Source: Mesostigma viride
Lineage: Eukaryota > Streptophyta > Mesostigmatophyceae > Mesostigmatales > Mesostigmataceae
DNA length: 64,000 nt
Reading direction: 5' to 3'
Assembly (NCBI GenBank): GCA_009746045.1
Contig: RPFO01000072.1
Span: 2,773,971-2,837,970 of the forward strand
The position numbers were made by a program, and so were the translations under genes. Each line of letters begins with the position of its first letter. Position 1 is the first letter of the stretch. A model generated the notes under the pieces. It ran no database searches. It was given only the letters and a program-made list of their open reading frames with translations, and was not told the origin of the DNA. This document shows, piece after piece, positions 35,324 to 46,590 of the stretch.

Positions 35324-36077
35324 AATCGGTTTTCTCTGAATATAGTTTAATTAACGCATGCGGGAAAGATAAGGCCGCCATGCCTTGGCCTGGATGTGGA
35401 AGGCTGTCTGCGACATGGGCTGACTAATTCGATTTGTACAAAGGGTTTCCTGCTCGCCCGAATTTTCCTTGGATGACCCGGTTGTTTATAAGGGTCGGTG
35501 GCTATTAATTAGCGGGCCGAGAAAATTAATTGTAGGTTTTATACGACTTCACTTGCAAAGATTCGTGTTTGGTTGCACCAGCTGAGGTTAGGTGGGGACC
35601 TGTAGGGTCGGCTGGTTGCTTACCGAATCTTTGGCTGATTTGGGTTATTTAGTGAGTCGTGATTAATTATTGTAAAGTGGATTCGGACCGGCCCAAGGGG
35701 TCGATGGGCGCGTTTTATGTTTGTCAGTCTTGGGAACCTTGTACAACTACCTGTACGGTTAACGCACTAGCCTGGGGGTGCGTGGCCACGCTGTTTGTAG
35801 TGGCGTTTTCAGCACTGTTCAGGCCGGTGTGTGACGCATGCCGGTGTTAATTAATTTAGGATGATGTCAGCTTGTGTGTCGGCGGGCCATGCCTTAAGCA
35901 AGCTAGGCAGGCAATGATCCGCAATTGTTTCTTTCCCCTCCCTCCCACCCTGGAGGCTTCTTGCTTCCGCGTGCGGATTGAGAAACCTTAAGGCCACTGT
36001 TAACTGCTGCATTTGTGGCAGGGCTCCACTTATTGTATTCAATCAAATGCTGGTCTTCTTGGGAGCTGAGTGATCTT
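35324..36077. mobile_element. Same repeat, internally deleted version
   Basis: Identical by eye to the long version at both ends, but 34364-35196 of the long version (833 bp) is missing. A 16-base pyrimidine filler, CCCTCCCTCCCACCCT, stands in its place at 35936-35951. It directly follows the long version head to tail. Confidence 0.6.
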
Positions 36078-37006
36078 AAGTTAATTTTTATTCCTCGGAA
36101 CTACAAAAATTCGTCCTGAAATCGGCCTCAATTCGTTTTTATTGCTCGAAACTAGTGAGCGCTCAACCAAAAACGATTTCAGGCCGAATTTTGGATGCGT
36201 TCAGGGCAAAATTTCGTAGCACTTATGATTTCACCCAAATTCAGATTCTATCAGCGCTGAGTACAGAATCGACACAGAATCTCGCAAAGTTTGTCAAGCA
36301 AGCATCGTACTACGCTCCACTCCTCCAAGTCAAATTTTGCGTGCACTTTTCAAATAAAATACAGTCAGATCACGTTCAGACTTGATTTCGGTCTGAATCG
36401 AAAATTGCTACGGAACAAGTCAGAGAAACGGGGTCTGAACGAAATGCGGACAACAAAACGGCCGTAACGCCCGAAATTTTACGGTTTCGAAACATTTTTT
36501 TACGGTTTCTGCACATTTTCTGGACGTTCCGTTGACTTGCCGCACTGAACACTACGAAATTTGAGGACGGCGCGCTCTCGGCCAAGCGATGGGCGCAGTA
36601 GCCGAAGTTGATCGCCGCAAGGCATGGGATGTTTCGTAAGAGATGCTTCGCGCAACAGTTTGACGGGGCTCACAACAAGCCGACATCGTGCCGGGTTCCG
36701 TATTTTTATCTGGCCGCGGCCATTGGCTGGCCTCCCACCTGCCCGCAAAAGTGCTGAACCGGATCTGGACATAACTGCCATTTCAGGCCCGTTAAGTAAG
36801 ATCTCAGACTCGATCTCCCTAGTTTGCCACTTTTCGGGCAACTGCTGCGATTGGGCGCCACCGCGGATCTCCGGATCGCCCTGACTATCGGCCGCCCTGC
36901 GCTCGCGGTTTTCGTACGGGCCACTTTTCGGGCCTCACGGTTTGCCCAAACTTTTCGTCGGGGTTAATCGTAGTCACTAGAAGGGTCGTAGTTACTAGAA
37001 GGGGAG
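36078..37006. repeat. Module Y, second copy, right part
   Basis: Parallels 31511-32402: AATTTTTATTCCTCGGAACT, the CTGAA/TTCAG-rich tail, GTGCCGGGTTCCGTATTTTT and a terminal GTAGTTACTAGAAGGGG. The last 20 bases are partly duplicated (GTAGTCACTAGAAGG then GTAGTTACTAGAAGG). The mosaic ends here. Confidence 0.7.
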
Positions 37007-37017
37007 GGGATGCGGGC

Positions 37018-37120
37018 GGTGTATGCTGTGCACACTGATCTTGACTGGCTGGTCCTCAAACAGGAATCCACCTACTGGGAGTCCACACCTCGCGTGGAGG
37101 ACAAGCACAACGCTGCTGCA
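37018..37120 (+). pseudogene. Copia RNase H fragment
   Basis: On the plus strand the frame reads AVHTDLDWLVLKQESTYWES, matching VHTDLDWVILKQETSYFSSW in the RNase H region of the copia element at 47402-48127. About 35 codons are alignable, then similarity fades. This is a scrap of a related copia in opposite orientation. Confidence 0.7.
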
Positions 37121-38033
37121 CAACGGTCCGAGCCCCGCCAAAAACGACCATCTTATTCCGTCACCAAATTGGCGCGAGATCCCGATCCGGTGGGCGGGAA
37201 GGTGACGACGAGGCAAAAAGTCACGCAGCACCCATGGCGGCCGTGAAAATCCTAGCGACCGTCCTGAGAACACATAACGGACAGCGAATTCATTTTGAGC
37301 CTTCATAACTCATCTACTTCACGTAGATATTTTTTTATCCTAAAGAAATCGGCCTATTTTTTCAGGAAAACAGAAAAAGGGCGGGCATTTTCGCGAGGTC
37401 GGGTCAGGTCCGCTGCATTTTGCAGTGGACCCCAAAAAAATCACACCGGAAACTTATCGAAAACGGCGACAGTGTAGCTCGAGGTAAGCCGCTCGCACGA
37501 TTCTATGACTAATTCAAAAATTTTTGACCGAAAAACTTTTTGTTAAAACGACTGCCATTGTAAATGCCTCGTTGCCGCAGCAGTTGGAACTGCCAGGAGG
37601 GTGCGTGCGGGGCTGATCATGGCAACGCACGTAAAAATATGCCACTCCCTCGTTTCTTTCATTTTTGTCACCCCATTTGCACAGGGCGCTTCAACAACTT
37701 CTAGAGCGAAGCCCAGCCTGATTTTTTGCTGGCTCTGTAGTGTAGACCTGCGCTCATCACTGAATATCGCCTGCGATCGTTGCGAAATGAAGCATGAATA
37801 CGCATTGCGCTGGTTGAGTCGACGCTGTACAGTGGAACCTGCTTTTTCGGCATCCCGATCCAAGGTAGGGTGAAGCCAGCCCCGTTCGCCATCCAGATTT
37901 TCTGCCTGTCTCTTTCCCCGAGGCTCGTGAAAGCGCCTCGTTCATGTTACGCCGGACGCCTCGTCAAGCATCGCTGCTCGAGAGGGAGACGTAAGCCATG
38001 GCCAGCCTCCCCAAACAGCGTGATGTGCGCCTG
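37121..38033. other. Unassigned stretch
   Basis: No gene, RNA or transposon terminus seen. Open frames of up to about 106 codons show no known motif. Confidence 0.45.
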
Positions 38034-38037
38034 TTAA

Positions 38038-39736
38038 CCCCTAAATGGGCAGAAATACTGCCGATGCATCGGCTGTAACTTCACAATTTTGCAAACCAGA
38101 TGCCATCCAACCCACCCATATCCAATGGCTGTCCTTGGGGGCCAAGCATGTCCATGAGTTGCCCTTCGGGTTGGTATATCACAACCTTACATATATGCAG
38201 GGTAGGCCATGTATAACTGCCGTCAAAGTCAGGGGGGTCAAGACGAGCGTTTTCATTTTTGGTAGAATGTGCATTTTGAATTATGTTGTAAGAGCTAGGC
38301 ACCTACCACTTCAGGGATGATAAACAATTAGTTGCTGAACAGTTTGAGCCATTGGGGTCATCATTTGGGTGGGTATACCAGCAGTTACACCCAGTACAGC
38401 CCATAGGGGTACCGTTGGTAAAAAGCAACCAAGGGGGTAGGAGTGGGCATACTACCTACTAATACCTACTAATATGGCCCCCAACCATGCCACACAATAC
38501 ATTTCCATTCCACAATGATGGGGAAACATAACTGCATCATCACACTGCCCTTACATGGCACCTATGTGCAGGTGCCACCTTGTCCATGCACGTAGGTAAC
38601 GTGGTACGGATACCCTACGCAAGGCATGCATTCTAGGAGGCAGCCACCAACAAACTAGTGATTTTAAGCCTATTTCAGCTTGCCCTAGCAAGAATAAACT
38701 AGGCCTAAGCTGCTATAGCTTGCCAGGTGATGGCCAGCACACCTGGTGTCACATGCTGACAATGGGAAGCTTCTACTCACCGGTTACATGCTTGATGATG
38801 CCACAGAGACCAGCCAACTGCCTCACACTCATGCAATATGTGTGTGGGAAATGTATAACAAACATATATGGAGGTATTCAAACCCATACAGCCTCTTAAA
38901 CTTATCACCATCACCCTGTGGCAGGTCAACTGACTGAGGGAAGCATCTAAGAAGGGTGTTTTAGAAAGGGGCCAGGCCAGGGTCAAGAAAGAGCATGAAT
39001 AATGCAAAAAGAATGTGCTACACAAGCTAGAACGTATATATAAACGTCAAACATCGATAGGAAAACGATGCTTAAGCTTTACCAGGCATGGATGGCGTTA
39101 CCTTGGCCCAGGCGGTGGCCGCAAAATGGCGCATTTCGGCACACCAAAGTTGTGCAGCATGGTCGCTGGATTCGGCGATTTCTGGCCACCCTTGCACGTT
39201 TACGACTACCATGTATCATAAAAAGTACAAAGAAACCAATATATCCTTTAAAATACGCCGGAAAGGTATTGCTGTCAACGTTTCTATCGTCCGGCCTGAT
39301 CGCAGTTTTTTCCAGCAAGAACGCTGCCGACACCTATCAAATGGCATTCCCGCGAACCAAAAATTGGCCTGTATCATCTTTAGGACGTATAAAATCAATT
39401 TCCTGACTTTGGTCAGAAAATTCGAACGAAAACGTAAATGCCATGCGTGGGCGCAAGCCGCCATGGCCAGGTCGTCGTTTTCCGGAATGCACGTTGTACG
39501 CGAAAAAGTACCCTGACCCCTTGTACTTTGACCGGCCAGAACACCTCTATAACTTTGTCAGAAGTATGCAAACCCTAGTACCATGCTGTGAGGAAAATTA
39601 TAAACTTTCATTCTTCTCAGCTAAACGTTTCCTAATTCTCAATAGTTTTCGCGGCATTTGGTCCCCCGAGAAGGGGCCGACGTGTCGGCTGTAACTCAGT
39701 TTTAGGCGGAAAATCGGCAGCCAGACCATTTAGGGG
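38038..39736. mobile_element. piggyBac-like non-autonomous DNA transposon
   Basis: 1,699 bp bounded by TTAA at both sides (38034-38037 and 39737-39740). The ends CCCCTAAATGG and CCATTTAGGGG are perfect 11-bp inverted repeats. TTAA target duplication with CCC-starting ends is the hallmark of the piggyBac superfamily. Subterminal blocks on both sides carry TCGGCTGTAAC next to a small palindrome. No transposase frame is present, so movement would require an enzyme supplied elsewhere. Confidence 0.75.
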
Positions 39737-39740
39737 TTAA

Positions 39741-40062
39741 TTCTTCCAAGTGTAATTCATGGCGTAGGAAGCTGAGCCTGAAGGCAACAAACAGAAGGTA
39801 GATGTCCTGTATTCAACAGTCAGCACATATAGGTGTGTTGATGTGCAACCCTGGAGCTTATCCAGCTTTAATTAACAGGCCATACAACACGCTGCTGGGG
39901 CTCCACTTTAGCGGACTGTTGGTAAGTATTTCAACCTCTTTCCTTGGCCAGATTATAATGCACCATGTCTATCAATGATGGGCGGCGTGTTCTGATCTGG
40001 GGCTGGGAGGCACGAAGAAACCAGGGGGGAGCCCAGGTATGTGAAGTGCGCAGATGCTGTTG
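39741..40062. other. Unassigned stretch before the RT remnant
   Basis: Nothing recognisable. It may include the decayed start of the following RT element. Confidence 0.4.
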
Positions 40063-41320
40063 CTGCTAGCTTGGGAAACCAAGGATTATCTCACTCTTAA
40101 GCTGCACAAAACTCCTGTTGCTTTGCGCACCATTGCTGCGTCGCATTCAGCCCCACTGATGCCTCTCTCGAAACTCATCTGCCATGCTCTGAATGCTCTT
40201 CTCCCCGAAGCCAATGCATTATGGGTGGAGGTGCTGTCGAATGCCGGGTATGAATGCGCTGGTATAGTTGGATCGTCATAGACTCAGCCCAAGTACGCCT
40301 ACGCCTTGCCGCCCTTAGCCGTTCTAAGACAGCAGCAGAGAAGCGTATACCTATGCCCATAGCCACCTATGATTTCACCACTCTATATACCACACTAGAT
40401 TTGCACGATTTGAAAGCTCGTTTAGATAGCCTCCTTACTCGTCTGTATGCACGTAGGCCTCACGGGCGCAACCACCTGCACGTGCGTGTTTCTCAGACCA
40501 AGCCCACGGCCACGAGTGGCTCTCAGGGATTGCGGCAGGTGCTATCGTGCGGGATGCTTATAATTATATTATCACGAAGGCTGACCTTGTTCATTGGATC
40601 TCTTATCTTGTTGATAACACCTTCATTTGTTTTGCGGGCAATGTATACCAACAAGCTATCGGCATCCCTATGGGCACTAACTGTGCCGGGCTCCTTGCAA
40701 ACCTCTATCTATACACTTATGAGCTTGCATTCATGGAGAATCTCATTGCCTCAAACGATGATGTTCTCATCAGGCGTTTTATCCACACATGTCGATACAT
40801 TGATGATGTCATTGCTTTCGACAACCCTGATTCCGCAAGCCATTTGTATATCACCGCTGGTCTGCCTGGCATCTACCCGCAAGCGTCCCTCACATTAAAG
40901 CTCACGTCGGAGGATACTCATTGCAATTACCTCGATCTTAACATTACCCATAACAAGAAGGGCTGGCGTACGGCTGTCTATGATAAGCGCAAGGATCCTA
41001 AATACCAGCAAATTCCTTTTATTCGTTACCCCGATATTCACAGTCTCCTTTCCCACACAGCAAAATATGGTGTTGTTCTCAGTCAGTTACATCGTTTTTC
41101 CCGTCTTTGTTCTTATCGTGTCGATTTCATCACGACTCTTGTTGAACTCTTGCATCGTTTGTTGGTCAAAGACTATGACCGAGACATTATGTATGCTCCG
41201 TCAAGTCCGGTGTTTTTTGCAACGTCGCCCACATCTGTTCTGTGCTGCCCCTTGGCACAAGCTCTACAAACAGGTCGTGGACCGGCTGGATCGCATAGTA
41301 TCTCCGCACATCTGAACCCT
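40063..41320 (+). pseudogene. Penelope-type reverse transcriptase remnant
   Basis: RT fragments in three frames. First, KLHKTPVALRTIAASHSAPL (about 40099-40158), resembling the conserved KLHK-R-I entry region. Second, YDFTTLYTTLDLHDLK (about 40370-40417), the motif A region. Third, from 40547, QAIGIPMGTNCAGLLANLYL, the catalytic RYIDDVIAF (about 40793-40819), CNYLDLNI, YDKRKDPKYQQIPFIRYP and YGVVLSQLHRFSRLCSY. A fourth shift near 41190 leads to FLQRRPHLF and WHKLYKQVV. These signatures belong to a widespread non-LTR RT group that I associate with Penelope-like elements, though the exact clade is uncertain. At least three frameshifts make it inactive. No GIY-YIG endonuclease is seen. Confidence 0.7.
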
Positions 41321-41541
41321 GTGATGCCAGATCTCCTTTGCGGCCGTTCCGAGCTTGGCACTGGATTCGTTGTCCACATCGTCGCGTCGCTGCAGCAACA
41401 CGATGTTTTCTGGCATACGCAGGCTTTTGGTTCCCGCCGCGCATGCATTTGAAAGTGCTGTCCTCCGGCTTTTTGCCTTTGCACCGTGTGCAGTTCTTGG
41501 ACGTTTGGAATCATGGCATCGCTAACGTGATGACTGACTAG

Positions 41542-42148
41542 CTAGACCTTTTCAGTGGTTTTCCATTTGCGGGTATTTCCTCGTAAATGGTGGGAGATCG
41601 AGCGATCGCAGCAATGGTGCTCACCACTAGACACTCCCGGCCAGTTAGGCTCGAAACACACGCCCTGATCAAGCATGCTGTTTCCGGCCCGCCACCGTCT
41701 AGGTCATCTAGTCGCTCTACACGTAAGCCAGCCATAATTTCAATGCACAAGGATACACATTTCCATCACCATTCATCTTCATCATCCTGAACGACTAGAA
41801 CACGCGGACAAGATAACGGCAGGCTCGAGCTACCATGGTCCGGATTCTCCCGATTTCTGGCCTGCGCTGGTTGTCTCCTTGATATTTGCACACATGCTTG
41901 CCGCTGGTACGCTAGTTTGCGTGTATCTTTGCATGGTCATGTTTTGGCAGGCCTGGACAGATATGTTCAAATATGGTCGCATGCGTGCGTGCACGCATGC
42001 ATGAATGGGGTTACGCATGTTGCCAGCCACATAATAGGTAGGCACGTGGGAACGCTCGGAAGCTGACGACACTACCAGGGGTAGGTTCAGGCTGGTCTGG
42101 ACCTGGAAGACACACAGGAGGCAGGCAGCCTTGGATGGTGTGCATGGT
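41542..42148. other. Unassigned stretch
   Basis: No motif-bearing frame. It leads into the microsatellite block. Confidence 0.45.
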
Positions 42149-42681
42149 GGGGAGGGAGGGAGGGAGGGAGGGAGGGAGGGAGGGAGGGAGGGAGGGAGGG
42201 AGGGAGGAGTGAGTGAGTGAGTGAGTGAGTGAGTGAGTGAGGGAGGGAGGGAGGGAGGGAGGGAGGGAGGGAGGGAGGGAGGGAGGGAGGGAGGGGGAGG
42301 GAGGGAGGGAGGGAGGGAGGGAGGGAGGGAGGGAGGGAGGAGGGAGGGAGGGAGGGAGGGAGGAGGGAGGGAGGGAGGGAGGGAGGGAGGGAGGGAGGGA
42401 GGGAGGGAGGAGGGAGGGAGGGAGGGAGGGAGGGAGGGAGGGAGGGAGGGAGGGAGGGAGGGAGGGAGGGAGGGAGGGAGGGAGGGAGGAGGAGGGAGGG
42501 AGGGAGGGAGGGAGGGAGGGAGGGAGGGAGGGAGGGAGGGAGGGAGGGAGGGAGGGAGGGAGGGAGGGAGGGAGGGAGGGAGGGAGGGAGGGAGGGAGGG
42601 AGGGAGGAGGGAGGGAGGGAGGGAGGGAGGGAGGAGGGAGGGAGGGAGGGAGGGAGGGAGGGAGGGAGGAGGGAGGGAGGG
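42149..42681. repeat. GGGA microsatellite with a GAGT block
   Basis: About 530 bp of (GGGA)n on the plus strand, interrupted by a (GAGT)n block at about 42206-42241 and by single-unit slips (AGGAGG). The strand is purely purine apart from the GAGT block. Long open frames on both strands are artefacts of the repeat. Confidence 0.95.
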
Positions 42682-42686
42682 CATGA

Positions 42687-43298
<612 letters not shown>

Positions 43299-43389
43299 TA
43301 TGCCTGGGTGGGTGGGCATGTGTTTGGGTGGGTGTGGGTATAATACCTAATACCTAATGCACCAATTTGGTGCATTGTGTGTGGTTGTA

Positions 43390-43544
43390 GGTGGGTGGGT
43401 GGGTGGGTGGGGGTGGGTGGGTGGGTGGGTGGGTGGGTGGGTGGGTGGGTGGGTGGGTGGGTGGGTGGGTGGGTGGGTGGGTGGGTGGGTGGGTGGGTGG
43501 GTGGGTGGGTGGGTGGGTGGGTGGGTGGGTGGGTGGGTGGGTGG
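43390..43544. repeat. GGTG microsatellite
   Basis: About 155 bp of (GGGT)n, G-rich on the plus strand like the two preceding arrays. A 21-base near-palindrome (AATGCACCAATTTGGTGCATT, 43356-43376) lies just upstream; it is short enough to be chance. Confidence 0.95.
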
Positions 43545-43640
43545 ATAAGGTGTGCTATTTATTATCATTAGCCAAACACCATTCCTGTTAACAAACTAAG
43601 TCAATTTTGAGGACCTAGGTATGGATCCCCACTTTGGTAC

Positions 43641-43690
43641 CATTAATTAATTAGACTCGTGCTCCCGTTGGGGAGTCACGGAGCATTAAC
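43641..43690 (-). mobile_element. LINE 3' terminus (tail plus hairpin)
   Basis: ATTAATTAATTAG tail followed by ACTCGTGCTCCCGTTG and a perfect stem-loop (CTCCC/GGGAG around GTTG, 43662-43675). It matches the terminus near 405-450. On the minus strand this is the 3' end of a LINE; the rest is short or unrecognisable. Confidence 0.5.
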
Positions 43691-43699
43691 CCCGATGGA

Positions 43700-44427
43700 T
43701 GGATTGATGGACGAAGTGTCTACTAGGGCGCTTCCCAAATGTTTGCAAACGCGGGCGCTTCCCCACGGGAGGGGGTTCGTTGTCCTCTATGACCTGGGCC
43801 CACTTGGCCTTGTCCATCATCTTGTTGCCTCCGATGACCGCCGCCGCTGGTGGAGCAACCCCGCCCTACCCCGGATCGTCAAGCGTGACCTCTTCAAGGT
43901 CGTCATTCTGACGATCCTGACCTACGGCGCCGAGACGTGGACGCTGATGCAGGAGCTGGAGCAACGACTCGACGGCGCCGTCACCAAGATGCATGCTGCG
44001 CAAGGCCCTTACCATCCCCTTTGGTTTGCACATTAGTAATGAGGATTTGTACGCTGATTTGCCCTGTGTTTCCCACATTATTAGGCACAGGCGCCTGGGC
44101 CTAGCCGGGCACCTGGCCCGCACAGATCAGGTAGACACATCAGATAGCCTAGCTGGCACCAAACCCGCCCAGCCTGGGCGATATGTCCTCACCTGGCGTG
44201 CCCCAGGCCGCGCGCGGCAGGGCCGCCACCCGTGGACTTTTCGTGATAGACTCGGCATGGACATGTGCTACACTAGACGCGACGGGCTCACGCCCGGGCA
44301 GCCTCCTGGTTTGTCTGTAATATGGAGGCAGATGGTGCGCAAGGATAGATGGCAAGTAGTGATGAAGGAGACCACCCGCAAGTCTGTGGGGGCTCCGCGT
44401 GTGACCGCGTATGGCACTGATTCATAG
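43700..44427 (+). pseudogene. Non-LTR RT C-terminal remnant
   Basis: The first part reads VILTILTYGAETWTLMQELE (about 43902-43961), the typical motif after the RT thumb of many LINE polymerases. After a shift near 44000 it continues with RHRRLGLAGHLARTD, the usual 'R-R-L-x-x-x-G-H-x-x-R' signature, and runs to a stop at 44425-44427. No RT catalytic motif, endonuclease or poly(A) tail is present. It points opposite to the LINE terminus at 43641, so the two are separate events. The foldback locus is inserted just past its stop. Confidence 0.75.
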
Positions 44428-44443
44428 CGATTCGGGCCGCGGT

Positions 44444-45473
44444 AGTTATTATAAATAGTGACGGAACCTTTTTGCCACTTGGCAATTAGGTCCGTCACTA
44501 TTTATCCGGCGAAAACCACTCGCCGGCATCTATTCCGCGTTAAGTTCACGTGAACGTGGCGCGGAATTGATGCCGGCGAGTGGTTTTCGCCGGATAAATA
44601 GTGACGGACCTAATTGCCAAGTGGCAAAAAGGTTCCGTCACTATTTATAATAACTAAAACGTCGTAGTGTGGGGGCCGATATCTATCGTACCGCTGATGC
44701 CTACTGCAGTACCGAATCTCGCCTTAACGATATTCCAACCGGGCATATTTTCCCTTCTGGCACTTTCGTTTGGCCTTCTGGTATCAGTCCTTCCGGTATT
44801 CGGAAATACCCGTGTCACCACAGGGATTCGAACCCCCGACTTACGAGGTCTTAGTTATTATAAATAGTGACGGAACCTTTTTGCCACTTGGCAATTAGGT
44901 CCGTCACTATTTATCCGGCGAAAACCACTCGCCGGCATCAATTCCGCGTTAAGTTCACGTGAACGTGGCGCGGAATTGATGCCGGCGAGTGGTTTTCGCC
45001 GGATAAATAGTGGCGGACCTAATTGCCAAGTGGCAAAAAGGTTCCGTCACTATTTATAATAACTAAGACCTCGTAAGTCGGGGGTTCGAATCCCTGTGGT
45101 GACACGGGTATTTCCGAATACCGGAAGGACTGATACCAGAAGGCCAAACGAAAGTGCCAGAAGGGAAAATATGCCCGGTTGGAATATCGTTAAGGCGAGA
45201 TTCGGTACTGCAGTAGGCATCAGCGGTACGATAGATATCGGCCCCCACACTACGACGTTTTAGTTATTATAAATAGTGACGGAACCTTTTTGCCACTTGG
45301 CAATTAGGTCCGTCACTATTTATCCGGCGAAAACCACTCGCCGGCATCAATTCCGCGCCACGTTCACGTGAACTTAACGCGGAATAGATGCCGGCGAGTG
45401 GTTTTCGCCGGATAAATAGTGACGGACCTAATTGCCAAGTGGCAAAAAGGTTCCGTCACTATTTATAATAACT
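44444..45473. mobile_element. 1,030 bp foldback unit P1-S-P2-S'-P3
   Basis: Three 212-bp near-perfect palindromes lie at 44444-44655, 44853-45064 and 45262-45473. They are separated by a ~197 bp spacer S (44656-44852) and its exact reverse complement S' (45065-45261). P3 is the reverse complement of P1, so the whole unit is one palindrome centred on P2. It begins AGTTATTATAAATAG, ends CTATTTATAATAACT, and is flanked by GCGGT on both sides (44439-44443, 45474-45478), a 5-bp target duplication. It encodes no recognisable protein. An assembly foldback artefact remains possible for the inner duplication, but would not by itself explain the flanking GCGGT. Confidence 0.8.
44811..44850 (-). other. 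tRNA 3'-half-like segment in spacer S
   Basis: On the minus strand the spacer reads GGGGGTTCGAATCCC followed by TGTGGTGACA. This resembles a T-arm with the TTCGAAT loop (a B-box for RNA polymerase III) and the 3' strand of an acceptor stem. The 5' half of a tRNA is not present, so this is a tRNA-derived fragment, not a tRNA gene. The mirrored copy is on the plus strand at about 45067-45106. Confidence 0.55.
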
Positions 45474-45478
45474 GCGGT

Positions 45479-45957
45479 GCCCCGGCACAACCCTGTAACT
45501 AGGACCTAGATAGCTTACACCATCCAATCCATTTCTGGCCTTGCCTTGCTTTGCATGCATCCCCACAAAACATCAAATTTATTACAATATGTGTGCTAGC
45601 TCTATACGGTGGAATAACTACAGACATGTCTACCAGATGGCAACACGGCCATCTGTATGCTATAGGGTGAGCACACGTACTATGTGAATTAATTGTAGTG
45701 TGCAGGGCCAGCCCACAGCAGCTGTGCCCCTGCTCTACCCACATCTCCTTACATGGCTAACACTGCCGGAGCTGAAAATACGTAGGACATGCAAAAAAGA
45801 AAACTTAAACTATACCTATAGCTATGGGGGTACTTTGTCCCAACCCATGCAGGTTCACCCTCGCTCGGGTTAGTACGTAAACCATTTCCCCCTAACCTCC
45901 CACACAAGGGTGAGGTCAGTTGATAGCTAAAAGACGAGAGATGAAGACAGGAAGACG
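45479..45957. other. Unassigned, possible 3' end of the DIRS-like element
   Basis: No gene recognised. DIRS-type elements end in inverted or split repeats beyond the recombinase gene, but I could not find the matching partner near 59440. Confidence 0.35.
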
Positions 45958-46590
45958 TCAAAACTCGACGCCACCGAAGTGGCGCCGAAAAGCCGCTGGG
46001 TCAAAACCCAGGGCCTGAGCCCAGGGGGCGGGCGGGATGTCGCGCCCCAGGAGGCTGCGGTGGAGGCCAATGTAGCGCGTGACTGAGAGGGCCGAAGCCC
46101 ACCGGCCGCGCAGCTGCTGAATGGCCTCCGGCGACTCGCCAGCGATGGCGTCGTGCGTCGCCCTTCCATGCCGGAGGCTGTGAAAGGAAAACATCCCCGG
46201 GATGCCCATGCGGGCCTGCACAGCTTCCCACTGCTGCCTAGCCTGCATGGCTGTACGTTAAAACCCGAAAAAGAAGTGCATCCGGGGGTTGGCCAGCCGT
46301 CAGGCGTCGCAGGAGCCACAAAGAAAGTGGATCCCGGACGAGGACGTGCTGGGCCGCCCCCTGCGCAGTCTTGGGGGTGCGCAGCACTGGCAGCACAAGG
46401 GCACCCGGCGACCGTGGGCCCTGGCTCGAGAAGGGGCCGGTGGCCAGGATGAGCCACATCCCGAACCCGCAGCCCTAGCGCCTCGCTAATGCGTAAATAC
46501 TGCTGGAAAGCAATAATAATCAACGCACTCAAATGCACCTGTCGACGTGAAACTAGCAACAGGGCAGTGAAATAGCAAAGGCGCCAGGGC
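45958..46590 (-). pseudogene. DIRS-like tyrosine recombinase (3' part)
   Basis: The N-terminal part of the catalytic domain reads ALIIIAFQQYLRISEALGLR, with the first catalytic Arg. After two frame shifts (about 46460 and 46250) the C-terminal part reads FSFHSLRHGRAT (His-x-x-Arg) and LRGRWASALSVTRYIGLH, with the nucleophile Tyr. These are the expected R, H-x-x-R, H/W and Y positions of a tyrosine recombinase. The upstream frame continues without a phase change across the copia insertion, from the codons ending at 57413-57417. Integration by tyrosine recombinase rather than DDE integrase defines DIRS-like elements. Confidence 0.82.

Noticed and set aside
44443..44656. Calling each 212-bp palindrome a Tc1/mariner-type MITE with TA duplication
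   Set aside because: TA flanks the first copy by eye, but the right end of the third lacks it, and the outer GCGGT duplication explains the locus better.
44811..45106. tRNA genes in the foldback spacers
   Set aside because: Only a T-arm and acceptor-like 3' half are present; the D-arm, anticodon arm and 5' acceptor strand are missing.
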